A stretch of 11,485 nt of DNA from positions 1 through 11,485 of the forward strand of contig CAAFXA010000109.1 in the NCBI GenBank assembly GCA_900766865.1, in the 5' to 3' direction. The notes under the pieces were generated by a model. That model saw nothing but the letters and a program-made list of their open reading frames with translations. It was not told where the DNA came from and did no database searches. The stretch's first letter is position 1. Every line of letters begins with the position of its first letter. Position numbers and translations under genes: made by a program. Of the stretch, positions 1-7,191 are shown piece by piece. The stretch is from an uncultured Akkermansia sp. GTDB lineage: Bacteria; Verrucomicrobiota; Verrucomicrobiia; Verrucomicrobiales; Akkermansiaceae.

Positions 1-20
1 AACGCCGTGATGTTCTGTCA

Positions 21-35
21 CCCCGTTTCACGGGG
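21..35. repeat. Short perfect stem-loop
   Basis: A 6-bp perfect stem (CCCCGT at 21-26, ACGGGG at 30-35) closes a 3-nt loop. It is followed on the plus strand by an AT-rich stretch that contains AAAATATTTT (41-50). It is the first of three consecutive hairpins between the left edge and the DJ-1-family gene. On its own it could be a weak terminator or part of a structured transcript that enters from the left. Confidence 0.5.
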
Positions 36-58
36 CTCTAAAATATTTTCCATCTCTA

Positions 59-95
59 GCAGGGGCGGCGCTCACTATCGTTCGCTTGCCCCTGC
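59..95. repeat. 8-bp stem-loop with 21-nt loop
   Basis: GCAGGGGC (59-66) pairs perfectly with GCCCCTGC (88-95). The loop is CG-rich and shows a loose CGCTCACT/CGTTCGCT pattern. It is the second of three hairpins in this gene-free stretch. In the minus direction it could help stop transcription of the DJ-1-family gene, although no T-run follows it there. Confidence 0.5.
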
Positions 96-107
96 CTTAG
101 TTCTTTC

Positions 108-133
108 GCCCCCTGACGGGGGCTTCTGTTTTT
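108..133 (+). terminator. Intrinsic terminator for a transcript entering from the left
   Basis: GCCCCC (108-113) pairs with GGGGGC (118-123) around a TGAC loop. It is followed by TTCTGTTTTT (124-133), which fits a rho-independent terminator read on the plus strand. The transcript it ends begins outside the window. With the two hairpins before it, this could equally be the 3' end of a structured RNA. Positions 134-190 show nothing else recognisable. Confidence 0.6.
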
Positions 134-190
134 GGCTTGCCGTATGGCGAGGCTCCTGAATTCGCCTATTGCTCTTGTAAAGGGTCTATC

Positions 191-736
191 TCAGCAGGCG
201 CACATTTCCCGGCGCAGAGCATCCACTTCCAGGCCAAAGTATGCCCCCAGAGCAAAACCAAACTCCAGAGCAGCGCCCGGGCCCCGGCCGGTCACAATGT
301 TACCATCCGTTACCGCGGGAGCATTGCTGATGGAAGCAGCGGAGGGGATATCGTTCGTCACCGCATCTGCCGGATAGCATGTGATATGGCGCCCGGCAAG
401 CACACCAGCAGCCTCCAGTGCAATGGGGGCTGCACAAATGGCCGCAACCAACTTGCCCGCGGCATTCATCTCCCGCACCAGCTGCAGAACAGTCTCCGTA
501 TCTCGCAGCAACCAGCTGGCTGCACCACCGGGAAGAACTATGCCATCAAATGCGCCGGCATCCGCCTCTTCCAGCAGCATGTCTGCCTGCATGGTAATGC
601 CGTGTGCACCCTCCGTCTGCAAGCCTTTTACACCAGCCAACACCACTTCCACACCCAGACGACGCAGGATATCCACAGGTGCTGTCAGCTCAATCTCCTC
701 AAATCCCGGAGCCATTAGTACTAAAATTCGCTTCAT
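191..736 (-). CDS. DJ-1/PfpI (YajL-like) family protein
   Basis: A 181-residue protein of the DJ-1/ThiJ/PfpI superfamily, closest in pattern to human DJ-1 and E. coli YajL, which act in the cytoplasm as protective or deglycase-type stress proteins. Visible marks are the N-terminal APGFEEIE (9-16), with Glu16 matching the conserved acid of DJ-1; LPGG (68-71); the nucleophile elbow AAICAAP with Cys101; and RGPG followed by an ALEFG segment (151-160), as in the family. Length is normal (about 190). The ATG at 736 is preferred over upstream in-frame codons because the homologous N-terminus starts there and a promoter ends just before it. It has no Shine-Dalgarno sequence and is probably leaderless. 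It diverges from the outer-membrane gene. The exact substrate cannot be told from sequence. Confidence 0.93.
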   Translation of the reverse strand: MKRILVLMAPGFEEIELTAPVDILRRLGVEVVLAGVKGLQTEGAHGITMQADMLLEEADAGAFDGIVLPGGAASWLLRDTETVLQLVREMNAAGKLVAAICAAPIALEAAGVLAGRHITCYPADAVTNDIPSAASISNAPAVTDGNIVTGRGPGAALEFGFALGAYFGLEVDALRREMCAC

Positions 737-742
737 ACATAC

Positions 743-771
743 ACTATACACTACTTTTTCCCCTCTCTCAA
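743..771 (-). promoter_or_regulatory. Sigma70-type promoter of the DJ-1-family gene
   Basis: On the minus strand, TTGAGA (771-766) and TATAGT (748-743) are separated by 17 nt, a 5/6 plus 5/6 match to consensus. The -10 ends six nucleotides before the ATG at 736, so the expected start of transcription falls on the A of the start codon. Confidence 0.7.
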
Positions 772-824
772 CCCCAAAATTCCCCATTTCTCGAAAAAAA
801 TTACAGTCGACTCTAAGATTTTTC

Positions 825-853
825 TTGACATGACACAATTATGACAGTATAAT
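825..853 (+). promoter_or_regulatory. Perfect-consensus sigma70 promoter of the outer-membrane protein gene
   Basis: TTGACA (825-830) and TATAAT (848-853) are separated by exactly 17 nt. An A/T-rich stretch (792-803) lies upstream as a possible UP element. Transcription should begin near 860, giving a leader of about 73 nt. The leader begins with a small hairpin (TAGAG 869-873 with CTCTA 878-882) and ends in an A-rich, Shine-Dalgarno-free stretch before the ATG at 933. This suggests very strong expression. Confidence 0.85.
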
Positions 854-932
854 ACCCCCAGCAAGACCTAGAGTGCGCTCTAAGTTTCGCACGCAGAACA
901 ACTCACTACATACAACCAAAAAAACACATATT

Positions 933-1907
933 ATGAAAATCCGTAACGCATTCCTTGCAGCAGTTCTCGCCATGCCCGCTCTCGCCGGCACCGAGGCTCC
1001 CGTTATCGAGACCGTAACTCCCGCTCCCACGGCTAAGAAGCTGAGCGGCTCCCTTACCGTTGGTTACGACTCCAACTACACCGGCCGTGGTTATGTGGTA
1101 TCTCACTCCGTGGCTCAGGGTGACAGCGTTGTTTATACCGCTCTTAAGTCCAACTACGACTTCGGTAAGCCCGGCTGCTGGACACTCGACAACACCATCG
1201 CTTACAAGATTCCGACCTCCGGTCACACTCTCTATGGTGGTTCCGTGAAGGCTGCCCAGCCGATGCCCCTTCCCAACGGGTATGTAGCACCTGCCGGCAC
1301 ATCCATTCCGATTCCCGTTAAGAACATCGAGAACGAGTTTGACATTCTTACCGCCGTTAAGTACAGCAGCCCCACTGAGAAGTGGAACGTTTCCTTCGGT
1401 CACCAGTTCACCCACGGTGGTCTGCTGGGCGTGATGGCCAAGCACTACCGCGACCAGAGCGCTTCCGTCATCAACGAAGTATATGTTGCCCCCGAGTGGA
1501 CTCCCTACAAGTGGCTGAGCATGGGTATCCAGACCAACTACTCCTTCCAGGGCATCCAGGGTTGGTGGTTCCAGCCTTACGTCACGGTGAAGGCTCCCAT
1601 CATCGGTACTCCTGAGGACCTGACTCTTCTGGGCGTTCTCAACATTGGCGCCAGCTTCACCTACGGCTACTTCGATGAGGCCTACGAGGCATGCGCCAAC
1701 GGCTGCCAGGCTGTGTGGATTAAGTTCTCCACTCCCTGGTTCGTGAAGGACAACTTCATCATCACCCCCTCCATCAGCTTCAACTGGCTGGGCGACGGCG
1801 GTCAGAAGGCCAACAAGGTGTCTGCCACCCGTCCCATCAACCCCAACGCCATTCCCTTCCGTAACTTCGGCGTAGTGGCTGGTGTGAGCGCAACTTACAC
1901 ATTCTGA
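933..1907 (+). CDS. Outer-membrane beta-barrel protein (putative porin)
   Basis: A 324-residue secreted protein. The N-terminus is a Sec signal peptide: MKIR, a hydrophobic core, then ALA with cleavage expected after Ala18. The mature part is rich in Tyr, Trp, Thr, Ser and Gly in alternating patterns typical of beta strands, and the last residue is Phe, the usual C-terminal signal for BAM-assembled barrels. The segment around 43-54 (GYDSNYTGRGY) resembles the start of TorF-type putative porins, but the family assignment is tentative. The ATG at 933 is chosen because the signal peptide begins there. Codon use is strongly biased to C-ending codons, and the promoter is perfect consensus, so this is probably an abundant protein. 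It stands alone in its transcription unit. No transport specificity can be read from sequence. Confidence 0.88.
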   Translation: MKIRNAFLAAVLAMPALAGTEAPVIETVTPAPTAKKLSGSLTVGYDSNYTGRGYVVSHSVAQGDSVVYTALKSNYDFGKPGCWTLDNTIAYKIPTSGHTLYGGSVKAAQPMPLPNGYVAPAGTSIPIPVKNIENEFDILTAVKYSSPTEKWNVSFGHQFTHGGLLGVMAKHYRDQSASVINEVYVAPEWTPYKWLSMGIQTNYSFQGIQGWWFQPYVTVKAPIIGTPEDLTLLGVLNIGASFTYGYFDEAYEACANGCQAVWIKFSTPWFVKDNFIITPSISFNWLGDGGQKANKVSATRPINPNAIPFRNFGVVAGVSATYTF

Positions 1908-1927
1908 TAAAAAAGCACATTTTTATC
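1906..1927 (+). terminator. AT-rich inverted repeat after the porin gene (weak terminator candidate)
   Basis: GATAAAAA (1906-1913) pairs perfectly with TTTTTATC (1920-1927) around a 6-nt loop. It begins inside the stop codon of the barrel gene. The stem is AT-only at its core and the T-run is part of the stem, so it is not a standard terminator. It may instead protect the 3' end of the mRNA. Confidence 0.35.
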
Positions 1928-1946
1928 TGGAAAAGCAGAAAAGAGC

Positions 1947-1955
1947 TGCTATAAT
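1947..1955 (+). promoter_or_regulatory. Extended -10 promoter upstream of the Aas-like gene
   Basis: TGCTATAAT is an exact extended -10 (TG-n-TATAAT), and there is only a poor -35 (CTGGAA at 1927-1932). Transcription would begin near 1962, immediately before the first of two overlapping leader hairpins. Confidence 0.6.
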
Positions 1956-1963
1956 AAGGCTAA

Positions 1964-2017
1964 GCTCCACTCTGCAAGAGATTGGAGCCGTCCGCCCGGC
2001 AAGGGGCGGGCGGCTCC
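1964..2017 (+). promoter_or_regulatory. Leader with two mutually exclusive hairpins
   Basis: Hairpin A is GCTCCA-CTCT (1964-1973) paired with AGAG-AT-TGGAGC (1977-1988). Hairpin B is a 14-bp stem with one G-T wobble, GGAGCCGTCCGCCC (1984-1997) with GGGCGGGCGGCTCC (2004-2017), loop 1998-2003. Positions 1984-1988 (GGAGC) are needed by both, so they cannot form together. No T-run follows B, so a classic attenuator is not shown. Hairpin B lies about 57 nt before the start codon. A further short hairpin-like CCGGCAAAGCCG sits just downstream. Function unknown. Confidence 0.5.
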
Positions 2018-2074
2018 TCGCTCCGGCAAAGCCGCAACTTACATACCAGAAACAACAGTAACCTTTTACAAGAT

Positions 2075-4246
2075 ATGGCTGAACTCATCGTATACGGCAA
2101 GGAAAATATCGTAAAGCCGGGCTTCTACATGCCCAACCGCATCAGTATCGAAGCCGGGCGCGCCCTGCACAAACTGCTGGATGGTCAAGTATGCTACCTG
2201 GTAGACCCGACCTACCCGCCTGCACCGGAAATCATGGATTTCCTGAAGCGCAAGAAGGTGGAGATAGAATACTTCGACTTCCGCAACACCACCTCCCGCG
2301 CCGTGCGCGAACAAATTCTCGCGAAGTTCAGTCAGGGACTCAGCGTGGTATTCCTGCCCGGTCAGGTTGCCAAGCACCGCGGTACCTACTCCGACGTGCC
2401 CTCTCCCTTCCTGCGTCATGTAGGTAGCCTGCACATTTCCCCCGTACCGTTGTTCCTGGGTTACTACGGCGATCAGGTGATCAACCTGTTCCGCGAAGTA
2501 CCCGAGGAGGGTTGCCACGAGGAGTTCTGCATTCTTCCGCAGCTGGCACCCGGTCCGCAGACCGGCGAGCGCCTGATGGCAGCCTGGCTCGAGGCCGGCG
2601 CCGCCCGATTCGCCGCCCAGCCGCTGCTCAGCACCTCCCTCACCACCCAGCTCATTAAGGGTATCAAGGCACACCCGAATACCGAAATTATTGACGGCAT
2701 GACCGGTAACCCTCTGCCCTTCTTCAAGGCACTGGGTGTATCCATGACCGTTGCCAAGCTGCTGCGCAAGAGAGACGACGCCCGCATCGGCGTGATTCTG
2801 CCCCCGGGCCCCGGCGGTGTGATTGCCACACTGAGCTGCTTGCTGGCCGGCAAGACCCCCGTGCTCATCAACTACGCATCCTCCCGCGCTTCCTTCGAGA
2901 GCACCGTGCGCCAGGCCGGCCTGAAGACCTTCATCACGGCCCGCAAGTTCATGCAGAAGCTCGACACCTTCCCCTGGCCGCCCGAGGATCAGCTGATTCT
3001 GGTGGAAGACCTGCTCAAGAGCCTGTCCAAGCCGGCACTCATTGCCAACGTACTGCTGGCCAAAGCCGGTCCTGCCTCGGTCATCTGCAAGATGTTCAAC
3101 ACCGATGCCCGCAAGGATACCGACGAGGCCGTCATGCTCTTCACCTCCGGTTCCAGTGGTGAGCCCAAGGGGGTGACCTTCACGCACCGCATGATTCTGG
3201 CCAACGCCTCCCAGTGCGCCTGCCGTCTGGAGCTCGATGGCATGAAGTTCCTAGCCAGCCTTCCCATCTTCCACAGCTTCGGTATGACCGTGGCCATGAT
3301 GCTGCCGCTGCTTACCGGCTGCCCCTTCTGTGCCTATCCCAACCCGACCGATGCCCGCACTATCAACGAGCTCATTCAGAAGTACGGGCTCTCCCTTGTG
3401 GTGGCTACTCCGACCTTCGCCCGTGCTTACCTGCGACGCGCCAACGAGGAGACCTACAAGAGTGTGCGCTACTTCGTGCTCGGTGCCGAAAAGATGCCGC
3501 CCGACCTCGAGAAGGAATTCCTGGACAAGTGCGGCGTGAAACTGCTGGAGGGCTACGGCCTGACCGAGACCTCACCCGTTATCGGCGCCAACATGCCCGA
3601 TGTACCTTTGGTTCCCGGCTCCAAGTTCTTCGTGCCCGGTACCGTATCCCGAAGCATTGGTGCCCTGCTGCCCGGTATTGCCGTGCGTATTACCGATGTG
3701 GATGACGACACCAAGGAGCTCCCCCTTACCGAGCGCGGTATGATTTGGTTTAAGGGTGCCAACGTGTTCACCGGTTATGTCGGCAAGCCCGAGCTCAATC
3801 AGGAAATCTTCTGGAATGGCTGGTTCAAGACCGGCGATATCGGCCAGATGGACCTCAACGGCTTCCTGACCCTCGGTGGTCGTCTGTCCCGATTCTCCAA
3901 GATCGGTGGCGAAATGGTACCGCACGAAGGTGTGGAGCTTGCTCTCTGCCAGGGCTTTGAGCTGAACGCCGAGGACGGCGTGAAGATTGCCATCACCGGC
4001 GTGAGCGACCCGCAGAAGGGCGAGGCTCTTGTGCTGCTCTCCGCCCTGCCCCAGCACCAGCGCAGCTCCGAGGAAAAGGAAATCCTGACCTCCATCCGCA
4101 CCATGCTGGCCAATATGGAAATGCCAACCCTGTGGGCACCCAAGTACCTGGTACCCGTGGAGAGCATACCGATTCTGCCTACCGGCAAGCTCGACCTGCG
4201 CGGCTGCAAGCTGCTGGCAGAGGAAGCCCTGGGCGAAATCAAGTAA
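2075..4246 (+). CDS. Aas-like acyl-ACP/acyl-CoA synthetase with degenerate N-terminal acyltransferase domain
   Basis: A 723-residue protein, the length of E. coli Aas (2-acylglycerophosphoethanolamine acyltransferase/acyl-ACP synthetase). The C-terminal two thirds is a clear ANL-superfamily adenylating domain: TSGSSGEPKG (357-366), FHSFGMT, YGLTETSP (494-501), TGDI with Asp588, FSKIGGE (607-613), and PTGK with Lys705 as the adenylation lysine. It should activate fatty acids with ATP onto ACP or CoA at the inner membrane. The first ~200 residues align in layout with the PlsC-like half of Aas but carry no HX4D motif, and LPGQ (94-97) stands where FPEG is expected, so the transferase is probably inactive. 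The ATG at 2075 is chosen over an upstream in-frame TTG because the conserved sequence starts there. There is no Shine-Dalgarno sequence. It appears monocistronic. The natural acceptor (ACP or CoA) is not decidable here. Confidence 0.9.
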   Translation: MAELIVYGKENIVKPGFYMPNRISIEAGRALHKLLDGQVCYLVDPTYPPAPEIMDFLKRKKVEIEYFDFRNTTSRAVREQILAKFSQGLSVVFLPGQVAKHRGTYSDVPSPFLRHVGSLHISPVPLFLGYYGDQVINLFREVPEEGCHEEFCILPQLAPGPQTGERLMAAWLEAGAARFAAQPLLSTSLTTQLIKGIKAHPNTEIIDGMTGNPLPFFKALGVSMTVAKLLRKRDDARIGVILPPGPGGVIATLSCLLAGKTPVLINYASSRASFESTVRQAGLKTFITARKFMQKLDTFPWPPEDQLILVEDLLKSLSKPALIANVLLAKAGPASVICKMFNTDARKDTDEAVMLFTSGSSGEPKGVTFTHRMILANASQCACRLELDGMKFLASLPIFHSFGMTVAMMLPLLTGCPFCAYPNPTDARTINELIQKYGLSLVVATPTFARAYLRRANEETYKSVRYFVLGAEKMPPDLEKEFLDKCGVKLLEGYGLTETSPVIGANMPDVPLVPGSKFFVPGTVSRSIGALLPGIAVRITDVDDDTKELPLTERGMIWFKGANVFTGYVGKPELNQEIFWNGWFKTGDIGQMDLNGFLTLGGRLSRFSKIGGEMVPHEGVELALCQGFELNAEDGVKIAITGVSDPQKGEALVLLSALPQHQRSSEEKEILTSIRTMLANMEMPTLWAPKYLVPVESIPILPTGKLDLRGCKLLAEEALGEIK

Positions 4247-4270
4247 CCCCCATTTTCATCCCATTCATCA

Positions 4271-4309
4271 CGCCGCACCTTTGCTCAGCAAGGGTGCGGC
4301 GTTTTCTTT
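4271..4309 (+). terminator. Strong intrinsic terminator after the Aas-like gene
   Basis: CGCCGCACCTTT (4271-4282) pairs with AAGGGTGCGGCG (4290-4301), with one wobble, and the stem can extend to near the loop centre. It is followed by TTTTCTTT (4302-4309). It lies 24 nt after the stop codon at 4246. Confidence 0.9.
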
Positions 4310-4350
4310 CCAACAACTGCCTAGCAAGCCAAAATCAGGAGCCTCGCCGC

Positions 4351-4422
4351 ATGGTGCAAGTTGTAAAAAGGGGCTGTTTCGGAGCGCCAAATTTCCGTTT
4401 ATCGATAAAACGGAGTTTTTAG
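4351..4422 (+). CDS. Possible 23-residue basic peptide
   Basis: An ATG at 4351 follows AGGAG (9-nt spacing), one of the few Shine-Dalgarno-like sequences in this window. The frame encodes 23 residues with seven basic side chains or termini (start MVQVVKRGCFG, end KRSF) and stops at 4420-4422. Its last third overlaps a terminator-like hairpin. No homology is recognised and no clear promoter is seen, so this may be chance. It lies in the 260-bp gene-free spacer before the PBP gene. Confidence 0.15.
   Translation: MVQVVKRGCFGAPNFRLSIKRSF
4394..4420 (+). terminator. Second terminator-like hairpin in the Aas-PBP spacer
   Basis: TCCGTTT (4394-4400) pairs with AAACGGA (4408-4414) around a 7-nt loop, followed by G and five T. 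The stem is less stable than the one at 4271. It could be a backup terminator for the Aas-like gene or the end of a small transcript starting between 4310 and 4390. Confidence 0.5.
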
Positions 4423-4465
4423 AGCTTCCCAACTTGAAGTTTACCCGGCCTCACGTTACTTTAGC

Positions 4466-4509
4466 TTGCTCTGCATGAGGAAATATGTTATCCTCGGCCA
4501 GGTAAAAGA
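4466..4509 (+). promoter_or_regulatory. Candidate promoter and ribosome binding site of the PBP gene
   Basis: TTGCTC (4466-4471) and TATCCT (4489-4494) are 17 nt apart, a weak match. TATGTT (4484-4489) is an alternative -10. CAGGTAAAAGA before the ATG at 4510 gives an AGG core with 7-nt spacing, which supports this start. Confidence 0.35.
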
Positions 4510-7191
4510 ATGTGTGCACGCTACAAAGCCGGGACTGACAGAACAACGGGTACAGGGACTCGGGGTTCTGCGGAGGCGTATGGACAGGCCGCACCCCGCC
4601 CCAGAGTCCAATCCACCCGACATGCCCCGGATGAGGAATACCCCGATTCCGAACCGCGCGGAGCTATGCCCGGCCCCGCTCCCCTTCCCGGTTACATGGA
4701 AACTGAGGATCCTCTGCAGGTTCCCCCCGGAGCAGATGGGCGACGCATATTGCACAGCGACACTCCGGATCCGGCAAGTGCCTTCGGAACGCCCGGCCCC
4801 AGACGCGACTACAGAAAGCGCATTCCCCAGGCCCGCATAGACGATGCGCCATCCCCCTGGAAAGATCTCGCAGCACCACCCAAAAAGGGAACCAGCCTGT
4901 GGAAAGGTATCAGCACCTGGATATTCTTTCCCTTCCGCATGATTGCCTACCTCACCCGCAAATTACCGGTAGTGCTGAAGTGGACGCTGAGATTCCTTAT
5001 CAGCGGTGCCTTTGTCGGGACAGTATTGGCGTTTTTCCTGGTACTGTTCTACGCCATCAAGTCCGGGCGATACGACCTGACACAAGTGATGCGTATGCCG
5101 GAACGCACCATCGTGCTGGATCGTAAAGGCAATGAAATCGGTACACTACACGGCGAAAACCGCCGTAGTATAGCAGACCTGGACAGTGAAGTGCCGCAAT
5201 ATTTCATAGATGCACTCATCATGCAGGAGGACCGTTCCTTCTGGCAACATGGGGGCATCGACCCCCGCGGTATGCTGCGAGCCGTTGGACAGGTCTTCAA
5301 ACACGGACGTACCACACAGGGTGGCTCCACCCTTACAATGCAGCTGGCCAAAAACACATACAATCACCGTGTACGCGACTTTGACGCCAAGTTCACAGAA
5401 ATGGCGTTGGCCCGTCGCATTGAAGCCACATACGACAAGAAAACGATTCTCACCTGCTACATTAACCGGGTATTCTGGGGGCACACATTCCTGGGGCTCA
5501 AGCAAGCCGCGAATGGCTATTTTTCCAAAGAACCGCGCGACCTCACCATAGGCGAAGCCGCTATGCTGGCCGGCATCGTCTGTAGCCCCAATGAGTTTTC
5601 GCCCTACCGAAGCCTTTCTTCAGCAAAGATACAACGCGACAAAGTGCTTAAACTGCTGGTAGAGCACGACAAGATAACACGCAATCAATACGAGGCTGCT
5701 CTGGCAGAACAGATTATTACCGACAAACCAGAGCGACGCGGTATCGATAACTACGCTCTCGACCTCATCCGCAGCGAGGTGGACCACATTCTGGAGATGC
5801 TCGATACCCGCGAGGAGCGACTGAAGGAGGAGACCATGTTCTCCGGCGGTCTTGTGGTACGAACCACCCTGGATGTCGATTTGCAGGATGCCGTCATGAA
5901 GGAGTTAGACACCCGCCTGACGGATATGCTGGAGAAGCGCCGGGGATACCCCCACCAGACCCGTGCACAATACCAGACCCTGGTGAAAAAACTGGCACCG
6001 GATGCCATACGCCCCGCCCCCAAATACATACAGGGCGCCTGCGTTATGATAGACAATGCCACAGGAGCACTTCTATCCGTAGTAGGCGGACGAGACAGCA
6101 CAGAATCCCCACTCAACCGAGCCCTGCAGAGCCGTCGGCAGGTCGGTTCCCTCTTCAAGCCCATTGTCTACTCCACCTTCTTTGAACGCGGCGGCAGCCC
6201 ACGCAGCATGATATCCGATGCCCGCCTGCAGCCCGGCGAAATCCCCGGAGCCAAGCGGTGGAGCCCACGCAACTCGGACGGGCGTTTTACGGGCAACCAC
6301 CCTGCCGGCTGGGGCTTACTCAAGAGCCGCAACACCATGTCAGTGCGTGTAGGGGCTCGCGCAGGCCTGCAGAACGTCATCAACACCGCCCTTATGAGCG
6401 GCTTCCCTCAGCCCCCCAAAAAGCCCGGCCCCACCATATACCTGGGCACCTGGGAGGCTTCTCCGCTGGAAATAGCCGGCGCCTACACAGCCTTTGCCAA
6501 TGGTGGCGTCCGCCCCACGCCCTACATCATCCAGAGCATCACGGACTCCTCCGGGCGACTTATCTGGCATAACCCCAACTCCGCCCGCCGCGTCTACAGC
6601 CAGCGCACTGCCAACGCCACATCCGAAATTCTTCAGCAAATCACCAAACCCGGCGGCACGGCAGGCAGTATGCAACGCCTCGGCTTCAAGGCCGCAGCAG
6701 GGGGCAAAACCGGCACCACCAACGCTTACCGCAATGCCTGGTTCTGCGGTTTCACCTCAGACATAACCGCCGCAGTCTGGGTAGGCTTCGACCGCCCCGT
6801 CACCATTGCAGATAAGGCATACGGCGGCACTCTGGCTCTTCCTATCTGGGTCGGTGCCATGCAACAGGCCCAGAAACTTGGCTACCACATGGGAGCGATT
6901 CGACTTACCCCCGCCGGAATGCGCAGCAAGGGCATGCGCTTGTGCCGCACCTCCGGAGACCTCGCCCACGCCGGCTGCGAATATAAACGCACTGCCTATA
7001 CTGAAACGATGGCAGATTTCACCAAGCCCCGCAACTTCTGCACCAAGCACTCCGCCCTGCAGGTACCCGGTGCCAACGATGACCTGGCAGAGGACCCGGA
7101 TGATACCGAGCTGCAGGAAGACGACATAGCCGTGGACCCAGAAGCCGAGACCCCGCTATTCACAGATGACGACATAGCAGAGGAAATCTGA
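4510..7191 (+). CDS. Class A penicillin-binding protein (bifunctional transglycosylase/transpeptidase, PBP1A type)
   Basis: An 893-residue peptidoglycan synthase that polymerises lipid II and cross-links stem peptides at the inner membrane. The order is: a cytoplasmic Pro/Arg/Asp-rich tail (1 to about 155); one membrane segment (about 162-183); a GT51 domain with EDRSFWQHGG (Glu240 as catalytic acid), GGSTLTMQLAKN (271-282) and the KKTILTCYINRVFWG motif; then a transpeptidase domain with SxxK at Ser547-Lys550 (GSLFKP), SRN at 606-608 and KTG at 733-735. All catalytic motifs are present. Unusual parts are the long N-terminal tail and a very acidic C-terminal tail (from about 855) with two related DDIA stretches. 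The ATG at 4510 is supported by an AGG site, but an internal start (for example Met63) would remove part of the tail. It converges on guaB and appears monocistronic. Confidence 0.95.
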   Translation: MCARYKAGTDRTTGTGTRGSAEAYGQAAPRPRVQSTRHAPDEEYPDSEPRGAMPGPAPLPGYMETEDPLQVPPGADGRRILHSDTPDPASAFGTPGPRRDYRKRIPQARIDDAPSPWKDLAAPPKKGTSLWKGISTWIFFPFRMIAYLTRKLPVVLKWTLRFLISGAFVGTVLAFFLVLFYAIKSGRYDLTQVMRMPERTIVLDRKGNEIGTLHGENRRSIADLDSEVPQYFIDALIMQEDRSFWQHGGIDPRGMLRAVGQVFKHGRTTQGGSTLTMQLAKNTYNHRVRDFDAKFTEMALARRIEATYDKKTILTCYINRVFWGHTFLGLKQAANGYFSKEPRDLTIGEAAMLAGIVCSPNEFSPYRSLSSAKIQRDKVLKLLVEHDKITRNQYEAALAEQIITDKPERRGIDNYALDLIRSEVDHILEMLDTREERLKEETMFSGGLVVRTTLDVDLQDAVMKELDTRLTDMLEKRRGYPHQTRAQYQTLVKKLAPDAIRPAPKYIQGACVMIDNATGALLSVVGGRDSTESPLNRALQSRRQVGSLFKPIVYSTFFERGGSPRSMISDARLQPGEIPGAKRWSPRNSDGRFTGNHPAGWGLLKSRNTMSVRVGARAGLQNVINTALMSGFPQPPKKPGPTIYLGTWEASPLEIAGAYTAFANGGVRPTPYIIQSITDSSGRLIWHNPNSARRVYSQRTANATSEILQQITKPGGTAGSMQRLGFKAAAGGKTGTTNAYRNAWFCGFTSDITAAVWVGFDRPVTIADKAYGGTLALPIWVGAMQQAQKLGYHMGAIRLTPAGMRSKGMRLCRTSGDLAHAGCEYKRTAYTETMADFTKPRNFCTKHSALQVPGANDDLAEDPDDTELQEDDIAVDPEAETPLFTDDDIAEEI

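Noticed and set aside
1..153. Plus frame open from the left edge to a stop at 151-153, possible end of an upstream gene
   Set aside because: It runs straight through three hairpins and a T-run and gives an implausible Trp/Phe/Ser-rich sequence. 50 codons without a stop is compatible with chance. Another frame ends with TAA at 39-41 but is too short to judge.
1982..2074. TTG start extending the Aas-like protein by 31 residues
   Set aside because: The extension would be encoded by the strong leader hairpin, has no conserved features, and lies almost at the predicted transcription start.
2066..3187. A 373-codon open frame on the minus strand antisense to the Aas-like gene
   Set aside because: It is a shadow of a real gene with conserved adenylation motifs. 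The product is Gly/His/Gln-rich without domain features.
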